This document shows positions 1-6,397 of a DNA stretch of 10,834 nt, in pieces. The notes under the pieces are model-generated. The model had not been told where the DNA came from, searched no databases, and was given only the letters and a program-made list of their open reading frames with translations. Within the stretch, counting starts at the first letter, position 1; each line of letters opens with the position of its first letter. The stretch is from Actinomycetota bacterium (GTDB lineage: Bacteria > Actinomycetota > Actinomycetes > Mycobacteriales > Micromonosporaceae), in NCBI GenBank assembly GCA_005885115.1, contig VAXX01000287.1:1-10834 (forward strand), given 5' to 3'. A program made the translations under genes and the position numbers.

Positions 1-699
1 GGTCTTGACCCGGTCCCGGACCAGCGCCTCGTCCCCGGGTACTCCGGCGTCGCGCAGGGCGTCCCGGGCGCCGGCGAGCCGTTCCCGCATGGTGTACACC
101 GACAGCGAGTCCAGCAGGATGCCGATCCGGGTGTGCCCGTCGGCGAGCAGCCGGGCCACCCCGGAGCGGGCCCCGCCCCGGTTGTCCAGCAGTACGGTGT
201 CGGCGGACAGGTCGCCGGGCGGACGGTCGAGGAACACCACCGCCATCCCCATCTCGACCTCTCGCCGCAGGTACGAGTGGTCCTCCCCGGCCGGTACGAC
301 GAGCAGGCCGTCCACCCGGCGCTGGCACAGCTCCAGGAGCAGGGTGCGTTCCCGGTCGGCGTCCTCCTCGGACGACGCGGTCATCAGCAGGGTCTTGTGG
401 TCGGCGGCGATGTCGGCGGCGACGCTGGCGATGGCCGCGTAGAACGGGTTGGCGATCTCCTCGATGAGCAGCCCGATGGTCGCGTTGAGCCGCCCGGAGC
501 GCAGGTTGCGGGCGATGTCGTTGCGCCGGAAGCCCAGCTCGGCGATGGCCGACAGGACCCGGTCCACGAGCGCCTGCGCGACCGCCGGCTCGTTGTTCAC
601 GACCCGGGAGACGGTCTTCAGGCTGACGCCCGCGTGCCGGGCCACGTCGACCATGGTCGGCCGGCGCGGGGTGGCGGGTCGCACGCTCGTACGCACCAT
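1..699 (-). CDS. LacI-family transcriptional repressor, 3' end cut by window edge
   Basis: A sugar-responsive DNA-binding repressor of the LacI/GalR family, acting in the cytoplasm. 233 codons are visible from the ATG at 699 and the frame is still open at position 1, so the C-terminal third is outside the window. The helix-turn-helix lies at about residues 16-35 (TMVDVARHAGVSLKTVSRVV), followed by the hinge region and the periplasmic-binding-protein-like sensor domain (IANPFYAAIA near residue 80, RRVDGLLVVP near 130, DNRGGARSGV near 170). The first ATG is preferred to the one at residue 16 because GGAGGGG lies 5 nt upstream of it. It is divergent from the lyase gene at 849, so control of that gene and of itself is the natural inference. 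It is clearly related to the second repressor at 1471-2493; both share RRVDGL/RQVDGL-type and DNRGGAR segments. The effector is unknown. Confidence 0.93.
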   Translation of the reverse strand, partial: MVRTSVRPATPRRPTMVDVARHAGVSLKTVSRVVNNEPAVAQALVDRVLSAIAELGFRRNDIARNLRSGRLNATIGLLIEEIANPFYAAIASVAADIAADHKTLLMTASSEEDADRERTLLLELCQRRVDGLLVVPAGEDHSYLRREVEMGMAVVFLDRPPGDLSADTVLLDNRGGARSGVARLLADGHTRIGILLDSLSVYTMRERLAGARDALRDAGVPGDEALVRDRVKT

Positions 700-717
700 G
701 GCCGCCCCTCCGCCGAA

Positions 718-725
718 GTGATCAC
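718..725. promoter_or_regulatory. Palindrome GTGATCAC upstream of the first LacI gene (candidate operator)
   Basis: A perfect 8-bp palindrome lies 18 bp upstream of the repressor start codon, inside the 149-bp divergent region 700-848. It lacks the central CG usual in LacI-family operators, so assignment is weak. The rest of the region has an AT-richer patch around 797-815, including TATCGT at 810-815 as a possible -10 for the lyase gene without a convincing -35. It also has the lyase ribosome binding site AGGAGG at 838-843. No AACGTT operator like those at 2509-2668 is present here. Confidence 0.25.
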
Positions 726-848
726 ACCCGGACCACCATACCGCCCGGTCTGTCGGCGATCTTGCCGCGAGGCGGAACTGAACGGTGCGTAGAGCGAACA
801 ATCTCAATGTATCGTGCCCGTACACCTGCGCCGATCCAGGAGGAAGTC

Positions 849-1490
849 ATGAAACGCATGGTCATTGTGCTCGCGGGGGTGGTCGCGGCCGCCACGGCGA
901 GCCTTGGCGTCACCGCCCAGGCGGCCACCACACACCGGTCCCCCACGGCGGGGCTGACCCGGTACAACGACACGTTCTCGGTCCAGCAGCCGTACAACCT
1001 CAAGGAGTCCGACCGGTTCTCCGTCGCCAACGGCGTGTACAGCGCCTGGATCCTCAAGGGCGACAAGCCGCTGAGCAGGGGCAGCCACACCGGGCCGCGG
1101 ACCGAGATGCGCTGGGCGCAGAACTGGCGCTCGGGCGAGCACATGTTCGACGCGGACGTGCTGATCGACCCGGGTACCGAGGGCACCGCGATCATGCAGG
1201 TCAAGAGCAACAACAAGGGCGAGCCGATCTACCTGTTGGTCCAGCACGGCGACCTGTACCACGGCAGCAACGCCAAGATCGCCAGCAACGTGATCGGGCA
1301 CTGGTTCCACCTGACCGTCGACTACAACCCCTCGGCCGGCGTTGCGCATGTCTGGATCGACAACCTCCTGATGTTCACCCGCAAAGTGTCCGGACAGGGT
1401 GCGCAGTACTACTTCAAGAACGGCGTCTACAACCTCAACGGCAAGCGCTCCGAGACGCACTGGAAGAACATCACGTTCTACCGGAAGTGA
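849..1490 (+). CDS. Secreted polysaccharide lyase-like protein (PL7/PL20-type jelly roll)
   Basis: Probably an extracellular beta-jelly-roll polysaccharide lyase cleaving a uronic-acid-containing polymer by beta-elimination. The product is 213 aa from the ATG at 849, chosen because AGGAGG at 838-843 sits 5 nt upstream and because it begins a clean Sec signal peptide. That peptide is MKR followed by a hydrophobic run, with AQA cleavage expected after residue 25. The mature part has RTEMRW at 84-89, Q117-V-K119 and YYFKNGVYN at 187-195, which resemble the three conserved strands of alginate lyase 2 (PL7) and glucuronan lyase (PL20). In classical PL7 the middle motif is Q-[IV]-H; here the His is Lys, which argues against a standard PL7 active site. 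His80, just before RTEMRW, is a possible alternative catalytic residue. The fold call is fairly sure, the substrate is not. The gene is divergent from a LacI repressor and overlaps the next convergent gene by 20 bp. Confidence 0.72.
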   Translation: MKRMVIVLAGVVAAATASLGVTAQAATTHRSPTAGLTRYNDTFSVQQPYNLKESDRFSVANGVYSAWILKGDKPLSRGSHTGPRTEMRWAQNWRSGEHMFDADVLIDPGTEGTAIMQVKSNNKGEPIYLLVQHGDLYHGSNAKIASNVIGHWFHLTVDYNPSAGVAHVWIDNLLMFTRKVSGQGAQYYFKNGVYNLNGKRSETHWKNITFYRK

Positions 1491-2493
1491 CCCGCCGCGG
1501 CCAGCGCAGCTCGCCTGAGCCGCGCGGGATGAACCGGGTCATCAGCACCACCGAACGGGGCGGGGCGGGGTGGCCGTCGATGCGCGAGAACAGCAGTTGC
1601 GCGGCGGTCGCCCCGACCGTACCGGGGTCCTGGCTGACCACGGTGACCGCCGGGCTCAGCTTGTCGGCCAGCGGGAAGTCGTCGAAGCCGACCAGCGCCA
1701 CCTGGGCGGTGGCGGTACCGAGGCCGTCGATCGCGCCCATGGTGATCAGGTCGTTGGCGCAGAACAGCGCGGTCGGTGGGTCGGACAGGGTCATCAGCTC
1801 GGCGGTCGCGGCGGCCGCCGAGGTCCGGCTGCGCAGGCCGTGGCGCACCAGGTCAGCCGACACGTCCAGGCCCGCCGCGTTGAACGCGTCGCGGTACCCG
1901 GCGTACCGCTCGCGCAGCGTCCAGATGTCGCGCTGGTCGCCGAGGTAGGCGACCCGGCGGTGGCCCTGGTCGAGCAGGTGGGTCACCGCCTGGCGGGCGC
2001 CGCCGCGGTTGTCCACGGTCACCGTGTCGACGTCCAGGCCGCGGGCCATCCGGTCGGCACAGACCAGGGGGGTACGCAGCCGGGCCAGCGCGTGCTGGTT
2101 GCCGGAGGTCGGTACCAGGATCAGCCCGTCCACCTGCCGGGCGGAGAACGCGGTCACCAGGTCGCGCTCCCGGCCCGGATCGTCGTTGGTGCTCCCGAGC
2201 AGCACCAGGTACCCCCGCCGGTACGCCTCGTCCTCGACGGCCCGCGCCATGATCGAGTAGAACGGGTTCGCCAGGTCGTCCACCACCAGCCCGATGGTCC
2301 GGCTGACCCGGTTCTTCTGGCGTAGATGCCGGGCGATGTCGTTGCGCTGGTACCCGAGTTCGGCGATCGCGCGCTCGACCCGGGCGGCGGTCTCCGCCGC
2401 CACTCCGCCCTCGCCGTTGACCACCCGGGAGACGGTCATCAGGCTCACCCCGGCGGCGGCGGCGACATCCCGCATCGTCGGACGAGCGGCCAT
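1471..2493 (-). CDS. LacI-family transcriptional repressor of the adjacent sugar ABC operon
   Basis: A full-length (340 aa) LacI/GalR-family regulator. The helix-turn-helix is at residues 7-26 (MRDVAAAAGVSLMTVSRVVN). The hinge is near 50-60, and the sugar-sensor domain follows with LANPFYSIMA, RQVDGLILVP, DNRGGARQAV and CANDLITMGA, typical of the family. The ATG at 2493 has GAGG 4 nt upstream. It is divergent from the ATPase-permease-binding protein-kinase operon, and three AACGTT-centred palindromes occupy the shared intergenic region, one of them about 20 bp before this start codon. It is therefore very likely an autoregulated repressor of that operon, released by the transported sugar or its phosphate. 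Its last 20 bp overlap the convergent 3' end of the lyase gene. Family assignment is secure; ligand is not known. Confidence 0.95.
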   Translation of the reverse strand: MAARPTMRDVAAAAGVSLMTVSRVVNGEGGVAAETAARVERAIAELGYQRNDIARHLRQKNRVSRTIGLVVDDLANPFYSIMARAVEDEAYRRGYLVLLGSTNDDPGRERDLVTAFSARQVDGLILVPTSGNQHALARLRTPLVCADRMARGLDVDTVTVDNRGGARQAVTHLLDQGHRRVAYLGDQRDIWTLRERYAGYRDAFNAAGLDVSADLVRHGLRSRTSAAAATAELMTLSDPPTALFCANDLITMGAIDGLGTATAQVALVGFDDFPLADKLSPAVTVVSQDPGTVGATAAQLLFSRIDGHPAPPRSVVLMTRFIPRGSGELRWPRRVTSGRT

Positions 2494-2508
2494 GGCACCT
2501 CACCTGTC

Positions 2509-2522
2509 CGGGAACGTTACCG
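2509..2522. promoter_or_regulatory. LacI-type operator O1
   Basis: CGGGAACGTTACCG, with six of seven base pairs complementary about the centre 2515.5 and a perfect AACGTT core. It lies in the presumed leader of the minus-strand repressor gene (start codon at 2493), where bound repressor would block its transcription. First of three such sites spaced 73 bp apart. Confidence 0.6.
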
Positions 2523-2581
2523 AAGATCCCCGATCCTCGCAGACCGGCGGGCATCTCGACAAGGATGCCGTCATGCAGGCG

Positions 2582-2595
2582 AGACAACGTTATCA
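2582..2595. promoter_or_regulatory. LacI-type operator O2
   Basis: AGACAACGTTATCA, centre 2588.5, five of seven pairs complementary (core GACAACGTTATC has one mismatched pair). It lies upstream of the -35 of the ABC operon promoter, midway between O1 and O3, 73 bp from each. It is the weakest palindrome of the three, but its position makes coincidence less likely. Confidence 0.55.
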
Positions 2596-2613
2596 CAAAT
2601 AGGCCACGATCCA

Positions 2614-2642
2614 TTGACTCTACCCGGACCGCTGGGCAGAAT
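2614..2642 (+). promoter_or_regulatory. Sigma-70-type promoter of the sugar ABC transporter operon
   Basis: TTGACT at 2614-2619 and CAGAAT at 2637-2642 are separated by 17 bp, giving good housekeeping-type -35 and fair -10 hexamers. Transcription would begin around 2648-2651, some 35 bp before the ATG at 2685. Operator O3 (2655-2668) would then lie just downstream of the start point, a classic repressing position. Confidence 0.6.
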
Positions 2643-2654
2643 CCCCGGTACCGA

Positions 2655-2668
2655 TGTGAACGTTCGCA
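2655..2668. promoter_or_regulatory. LacI-type operator O3
   Basis: TGTGAACGTTCGCA, centre 2661.5, six of seven pairs complementary. It fits the general LacI/CcpA-like 14-mer TGnnAnCGnTnnCA. It sits between the expected transcription start and the ribosome binding site GAGGA (2675-2679) of the ABC operon, so a bound repressor would block initiation or clearance. Confidence 0.68.
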
Positions 2669-2684
2669 ACCCACGAGGACGCCG

Positions 2685-3437
2685 ATGCCCGAACCGTTGC
2701 TGCTCGCCCGCGGCCTCACCCGCCGGTACGGGCAGGTCTACGCGCTCCAGGGGGCGGACTTCAGTGCGTACCCGGGGGAGGTCGTCGCGCTGATCGGGGA
2801 CAACGGGGCCGGCAAGAGCACCCTGGTCAAGGCCCTGTCCGGCGCGTTGCGCCCGGACGGCGGGGAGATCCGGCTGGAGGGCCGGCCGGTGCACTTCGAC
2901 AGTCCGCTGGACGCCCAGCGGCTGGGCATCGAGACCGTGTACCAGGATCTCTCGCTCGCCCCGGACCTGGACGCCGCCGCCAACCTGCACCTGGGCCGGG
3001 AGCTGTTCCGGGGCGGCCTGCTGCGCCCGTTCCACGTCCTGGACCGCACGGCGATGCGCCGGTCCGCCCGTACCGCGTTCGGCGAACTCGGCGTGGAACT
3101 GCGGGACATCGGGGTACCGGTCGCCGCGCTCTCCGGCGGCCAGCGGCAGTCGGTGGCGGTGGCCCGGGCGGTCGCGTACGCCAGCAAGGTGATCTTCATG
3201 GACGAACCCACCGCCGCACTCGGCGTGGTACAGCGCGGCCGGGTCCTGGACACCGTGCGGCGGGTCCGGGACCGGGGCATCTCGGTCGTCCTGATCAGCC
3301 ACAACATGCCGGAGGTACTGGCCGTGTCGGACCGGGTCGAGGTGCTGCGGCTGGGCCGCCGGGTCGCCACGTTCCAGACCGCGCAGACCTCGGTCGAGGA
3401 GCTGGTCGGCGCGATGACCGGAGCGCTGACCCGATGA
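2685..3437 (+). CDS. Sugar ABC transporter ATP-binding protein (single-domain, CUT2/Frc-like)
   Basis: The cytoplasmic ATPase that powers a monosaccharide importer. The 250-aa product has Walker A GDNGAGKST at 38-46, Q-loop Gln87 (VYQD), ABC signature LSGGQRQ at 149-155, Walker B VIFMDEP at 169-175 with catalytic Glu174, and switch His206. Only one nucleotide-binding domain is present, unlike RbsA/XylG-type proteins of about 500 aa with two; the single-domain form is typical of fructose-type (FrcA) systems. The start at 2685 is preferred to earlier in-frame ATGs because GAGGA is 5 nt upstream and the protein begins as relatives do; an earlier start would run through the promoter. The stop overlaps the permease start in ATGA (3434-3437), implying translational coupling. 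Confidence 0.94.
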   Translation: MPEPLLLARGLTRRYGQVYALQGADFSAYPGEVVALIGDNGAGKSTLVKALSGALRPDGGEIRLEGRPVHFDSPLDAQRLGIETVYQDLSLAPDLDAAANLHLGRELFRGGLLRPFHVLDRTAMRRSARTAFGELGVELRDIGVPVAALSGGQRQSVAVARAVAYASKVIFMDEPTAALGVVQRGRVLDTVRRVRDRGISVVLISHNMPEVLAVSDRVEVLRLGRRVATFQTAQTSVEELVGAMTGALTR

Positions 3438-4369
3438 CCACCACCGAACCGGTCGTGCTGGACGCGGCCCAGGAGGAGACCGAGGGCGCGTGGGGCCGGC
3501 GGCTGCTGGCCGCCAACGGGCTGTGGACCTTCGCGATCCTGCTCGTCCTGGTGGCGTTCTTCAGTGTCGCGTCGCCGCCGGGTACGTTCCTGAGCCAGTA
3601 CAACATCACCCAGATCGCCACCAACGCGGCCATCTACCTGGTCCTCGGGGTCGGGATGACGTACGTCATCATCACCGGCGGCATCGACCTGTCGATCGGC
3701 TCGGTGCTGATCCTGTCCGGCGTGCTCGGCGCCGAGTACGTGGTCCGTCACGGCGGGTACCGGGCCGCCTGGCCGGCGATCGTCGTCGGGATCCTGATCA
3801 GCCTCGGCACCGGCACGGTATGGGGGACGGTGCAGGGCGTACTGGTGGCGAAGGCGAAGGTACCCCCGTTCATCGTCACGCTCGGCGGCCTCGGTGCGGC
3901 GCTGGGCATCGCGCAGATCGTCACCACCGGCAACGACGTCGCGGGCGGCGCGCCCAACGCCCTGGTCGAGACGCTGGGCCTGGGCAAGCTGTTCGGGGTC
4001 GTGCCCTGGCTGGTCGTGGTCGCGATCGCCACAACGGCGCTGTTCGGCCTGGTCCTGGCGTACACCCGGTTCGGCCGGTACATCGCCGGCGTGATGTCGC
4101 TGGCGTTCTTCCACACCACCACGATCGCCGGCCACGGGTACGACAACCTCAACGTCATCACGGCCGTGGTGATGGGCGGTACCAGCCTGTTCGGTGGCCG
4201 GGGCTCGATCGTCGGCACCGTGATCGGCGTGTTCATCCCGGCCGTCCTGGGCAGCGGCCTGGTGATCCTCGGCGTGCAGACCTACTGGCAGAGCGTCGCC
4301 GTCGGGGCCGTCCTGGTGGCCGCGGTCTACGTCGACCAGCTACGTCGCCGCTCCCGCGAACGTGAATGA
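3434..4369 (+). CDS. Sugar ABC transporter permease (CUT2/Frc-like) with apparent in-frame internal deletion
   Basis: The membrane channel subunit of the importer. The product is 311 aa, beginning at the ATG that overlaps the ATPase stop. A short cytoplasmic N-terminus is followed by membrane segments starting at about residue 31. Family motifs include GGIDLSIGS (82-90), the PPFIVTLGG segment, YTRFGRYI (210-217) and, late, GGTSLFGGRGS. In RbsC/FrcC relatives the RFGRY segment is followed by a conserved cytoplasmic stretch (A-I-G-x-N-x-E-A-A-R-x-x-G-I) and another membrane helix before SLA-F. Here RFGRYI runs straight into AGVMSLAFFHTTTIAG at about 4082-4093, so roughly 35 residues are missing without loss of frame. 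That stretch is thought to contact the ATPase, so the subunit may be inactive, unless this is an assembly error. Family is certain; function is doubtful. Confidence 0.9.
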   Translation: MTTTEPVVLDAAQEETEGAWGRRLLAANGLWTFAILLVLVAFFSVASPPGTFLSQYNITQIATNAAIYLVLGVGMTYVIITGGIDLSIGSVLILSGVLGAEYVVRHGGYRAAWPAIVVGILISLGTGTVWGTVQGVLVAKAKVPPFIVTLGGLGAALGIAQIVTTGNDVAGGAPNALVETLGLGKLFGVVPWLVVVAIATTALFGLVLAYTRFGRYIAGVMSLAFFHTTTIAGHGYDNLNVITAVVMGGTSLFGGRGSIVGTVIGVFIPAVLGSGLVILGVQTYWQSVAVGAVLVAAVYVDQLRRRSRERE

Positions 4370-4390
4370 CACCATAGGGAGGAGAGCACC

Positions 4391-5389
4391 ATGGGCACCA
4401 TGGGCAAGGCCATGAAGGTCGGGGTTCTGGCACTTCTGTTGCTGCCGGCGACCGCGTGCGGAAAGTCGGGCACCGGTACCGGCACCGGGAGCGGCTCGGG
4501 GAACCTGTCGGGCAAGACCGTCCAACTGATCGTGGGCGTCAAGGACGACCCGTTCTACATCACGATGACCTGCGGCGCGCAGGCCGAGGCGCAGAAGGAA
4601 GGCGTCAAGTTCAGCGCGAACGGCTCGGCGCAGTGGGACGTCTCGCAGCAGCGGCCGATCATCGACTCGGTCGCCGCGACCAAGCCGGCCGGCCTGCTGA
4701 TCTCGCCGGTCGACACGGACGCGCTGACCCCGGACCTCAAGCAACTCCAGGACGGCGGTACCAAGGTGGTGCTCGTCGACACCACGGTCAGTGACAGTTC
4801 GATCGGGGTGTCCCGGATCTCCTCGGACAACGAGGCGGGCGGCAAGACCGCCGCCGACGCGCTGGCCAAGCAGATGGGCGACAAGGGCTCGGCCATCGTG
4901 ATCAGCGTCAAGCCGGGGGTGTCGACCACGGACGCGCGGATCAAGGGCTTCCAGGACCAGATCAAGGCGGCCCACCCGAACATCACGCTGCTGCCGGTGC
5001 AGTACGACAACGACGATCCGGCCAAGGCAGCGCAGATCGTGCAGTCCACCGTCGCCGCGCACCCGGACCTCGCCGGGGTGTTCGCCGACAACGTCAAGAC
5101 CGCCGAGGGCGTGGCCGCCGGCGTGAACCAGGCGGGCAAGAAGGGCGCCATCAAGATCTCCGCGTTCGACGCCGGTCCGACGCAGGTACAGGACCTGAAG
5201 AACGGGACGGTCCAGGTGCTCATCGCCCAGGACCCGGCCGCGATCGGGGTGCAGGGGGTACAGCAGGCGGTGGCGGCGATCCAGGGCAAGCCGGTACAGG
5301 CGAGCATCGGTACCACCCTGGTGGCGATCACCTCCGACAACATGAACGACCCCAACGTGAGCAAGTACTTCTACAAGGGCTCCTGCTGA
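4391..5389 (+). CDS. Sugar-binding lipoprotein of the ABC transporter (CUT2-type)
   Basis: The extracytoplasmic receptor that delivers the sugar to the permease, of the periplasmic-binding-protein-like (sugar-type, PBP1-fold) family. The 332-aa product has a lipoprotein signal peptide, a hydrophobic stretch at residues 9-18 and the lipobox-like ATAC with Cys23 as lipidation site; the -3 residue is Ala rather than the usual Leu. A Gly/Ser/Thr linker follows. The binding fold begins at KTVQLIVGVKDDPFY. Other family segments are GLLISPVDTDAL, VVLVDTTVSDS, ISSDNEAGGKTAADAL and a late ISAFDAGPTQVQDL. The start at 4391 is supported by GGGAGGAG at 4377-4384; in-frame ATGs at 4400 and 4412 are less well placed. 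It follows the permease after 21 bp in the same operon. The sugar cannot be read from sequence; fructose, ribose or another monosaccharide is plausible. Confidence 0.93.
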   Translation: MGTMGKAMKVGVLALLLLPATACGKSGTGTGTGSGSGNLSGKTVQLIVGVKDDPFYITMTCGAQAEAQKEGVKFSANGSAQWDVSQQRPIIDSVAATKPAGLLISPVDTDALTPDLKQLQDGGTKVVLVDTTVSDSSIGVSRISSDNEAGGKTAADALAKQMGDKGSAIVISVKPGVSTTDARIKGFQDQIKAAHPNITLLPVQYDNDDPAKAAQIVQSTVAAHPDLAGVFADNVKTAEGVAAGVNQAGKKGAIKISAFDAGPTQVQDLKNGTVQVLIAQDPAAIGVQGVQQAVAAIQGKPVQASIGTTLVAITSDNMNDPNVSKYFYKGSC

Positions 5390-5403
5390 CCGGGCCGGAG
5401 CGC

Positions 5404-6393
5404 GTGGTGGAGGAGCCGCGGGGCGGGGCCGACCGGCCTCGCCCCGCGGTGGCCGTCGACATCGGCGCGACGAAGATCGCCACCGCGCTGATCGCCGGGG
5501 ACGGGACGATCCTGTCCCGGGTACGGATGGACACCCGGACCGCCGCGCCGCGCATCGCCGAGGCGCTGTGCGAGCTGGTGGTACGGGCCGCGGAGCCGGT
5601 CGGGCTGGCCGGGGTAGCCGGCATCGGGGTCAGCTCGGCCGGCCCGCTGGACCTGGTCGCCGGGGCGGTGACCCCGGTCAACATCCCCGAGCTGCGGGGC
5701 GTGGCGTTCCTGCGGTCGCTGGCCGAGCTGGTACCCGGCCGGCCGACCCGGCTCACCGGGGACGGGCTGGCCGCCGCCGCCGGCGAGCACTGGACCGGCG
5801 CCGGGCAGGGCTGCGCCGACCTGCTCGCGATCGTGGTGTCCACCGGGGTCGGTGGGGGACTGGTACTCGGTGGCCGGCTGCACGGTGGCGCCTCGGGCAA
5901 CGCCGGGCACGTCGGCCACGCCCCGGTGGTGGTGGACGGGGAACCGTGCCCCTGCGGCGGGCGGGGCTGCCCGGAGGCGTACGCGAGCGGGCCGTCCATG
6001 GTGCGCTTCGCCCGGCGTACCGGGTGGCGGCCCACCGGGCGCGGTGACGCGGTGGAGCTGGCGGCGGCGGCGCGCGGCGGGGACGGGTCCGCGGTCGAGG
6101 CGTTCGAGCGGGGCGGGCGGATCCTCGGCGCGATGATCGCCAACTGCGCGGCAACCTGCGACCTGCGCCGGGTCATCGTCGGCGGCGGGGTGGCCCAGGT
6201 GGGGGAGCTGCTCATGGCACCGCTGCGGCGATCCGTCGCCGAGCACGCCGTCCTGCCGTTCACGGCCGGCCTGGAGGTGGTACCGGCCCGGTTGGGTACC
6301 GACGCCAGCCTGGTCGGGGCGGCGGCGCTGATCCACCACGCGCAGCGGTACGCCGGGAACCAGCGGGTCGCCGCGACCGTGGTCGCCGGTTAA
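5404..6393 (+). CDS. ROK-family sugar kinase
   Basis: Probably phosphorylates the imported monosaccharide using ATP in the cytoplasm. The 329-aa product has the phosphate-binding DIGATK at 19-24, catalytic Asp120 (LTGDG), a GNAGHVGH segment at 165-172 and the ROK zinc motif CPCGGRGCPEAYASG at 182-196 (Cys182, Cys184, Cys189, with His172 as fourth ligand). In most ROK glucokinases the Glu of E-x-G-H contacts the sugar; here His169 takes its place, as I recall for some actinobacterial ROK proteins, so sugar preference may differ. No N-terminal helix-turn-helix is present, so it is a kinase rather than a ROK repressor. GTG at 5404 is close to GGAG (5397-5400, 3-nt gap); the GTG at 5407 has better spacing, so the start is uncertain by one codon. 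It follows the binding-protein gene after 14 bp. Confidence 0.9.
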   Translation: MVEEPRGGADRPRPAVAVDIGATKIATALIAGDGTILSRVRMDTRTAAPRIAEALCELVVRAAEPVGLAGVAGIGVSSAGPLDLVAGAVTPVNIPELRGVAFLRSLAELVPGRPTRLTGDGLAAAAGEHWTGAGQGCADLLAIVVSTGVGGGLVLGGRLHGGASGNAGHVGHAPVVVDGEPCPCGGRGCPEAYASGPSMVRFARRTGWRPTGRGDAVELAAAARGGDGSAVEAFERGGRILGAMIANCAATCDLRRVIVGGGVAQVGELLMAPLRRSVAEHAVLPFTAGLEVVPARLGTDASLVGAAALIHHAQRYAGNQRVAATVVAG

Positions 6394-6397
6394 CCGG
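6386..6397. repeat. 12-bp perfect palindrome over two convergent stop codons
   Basis: CCGGTTAACCGG. Its central TTAA supplies TAA stop codons to both the kinase gene (6391-6393, plus) and the FMN-binding remnant (6390-6392, minus). With no loop and no U-tract it does not look like an ordinary intrinsic terminator. Confidence 0.5.

Noticed and set aside
740..775. Small inverted repeats ACCG-CC-CGGT and CCGC-GAG-GCGG in the first divergent region
   Set aside because: Four-base arms made of G and C are too common in this sequence to call operators.
762..848. An upstream in-frame start for the lyase at 762
   Set aside because: It would hide the signal peptide behind 29 residues of no family resemblance; the ATG at 849 has an ideal AGGAGG and a standard Sec signal.
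2738..4135. A long open frame antisense to the ABC ATPase and permease genes
   Set aside because: Composition is Arg/Asp/His-rich with no family motifs, and the opposite strand encodes clear, motif-complete ABC proteins; it is a high-GC shadow frame.
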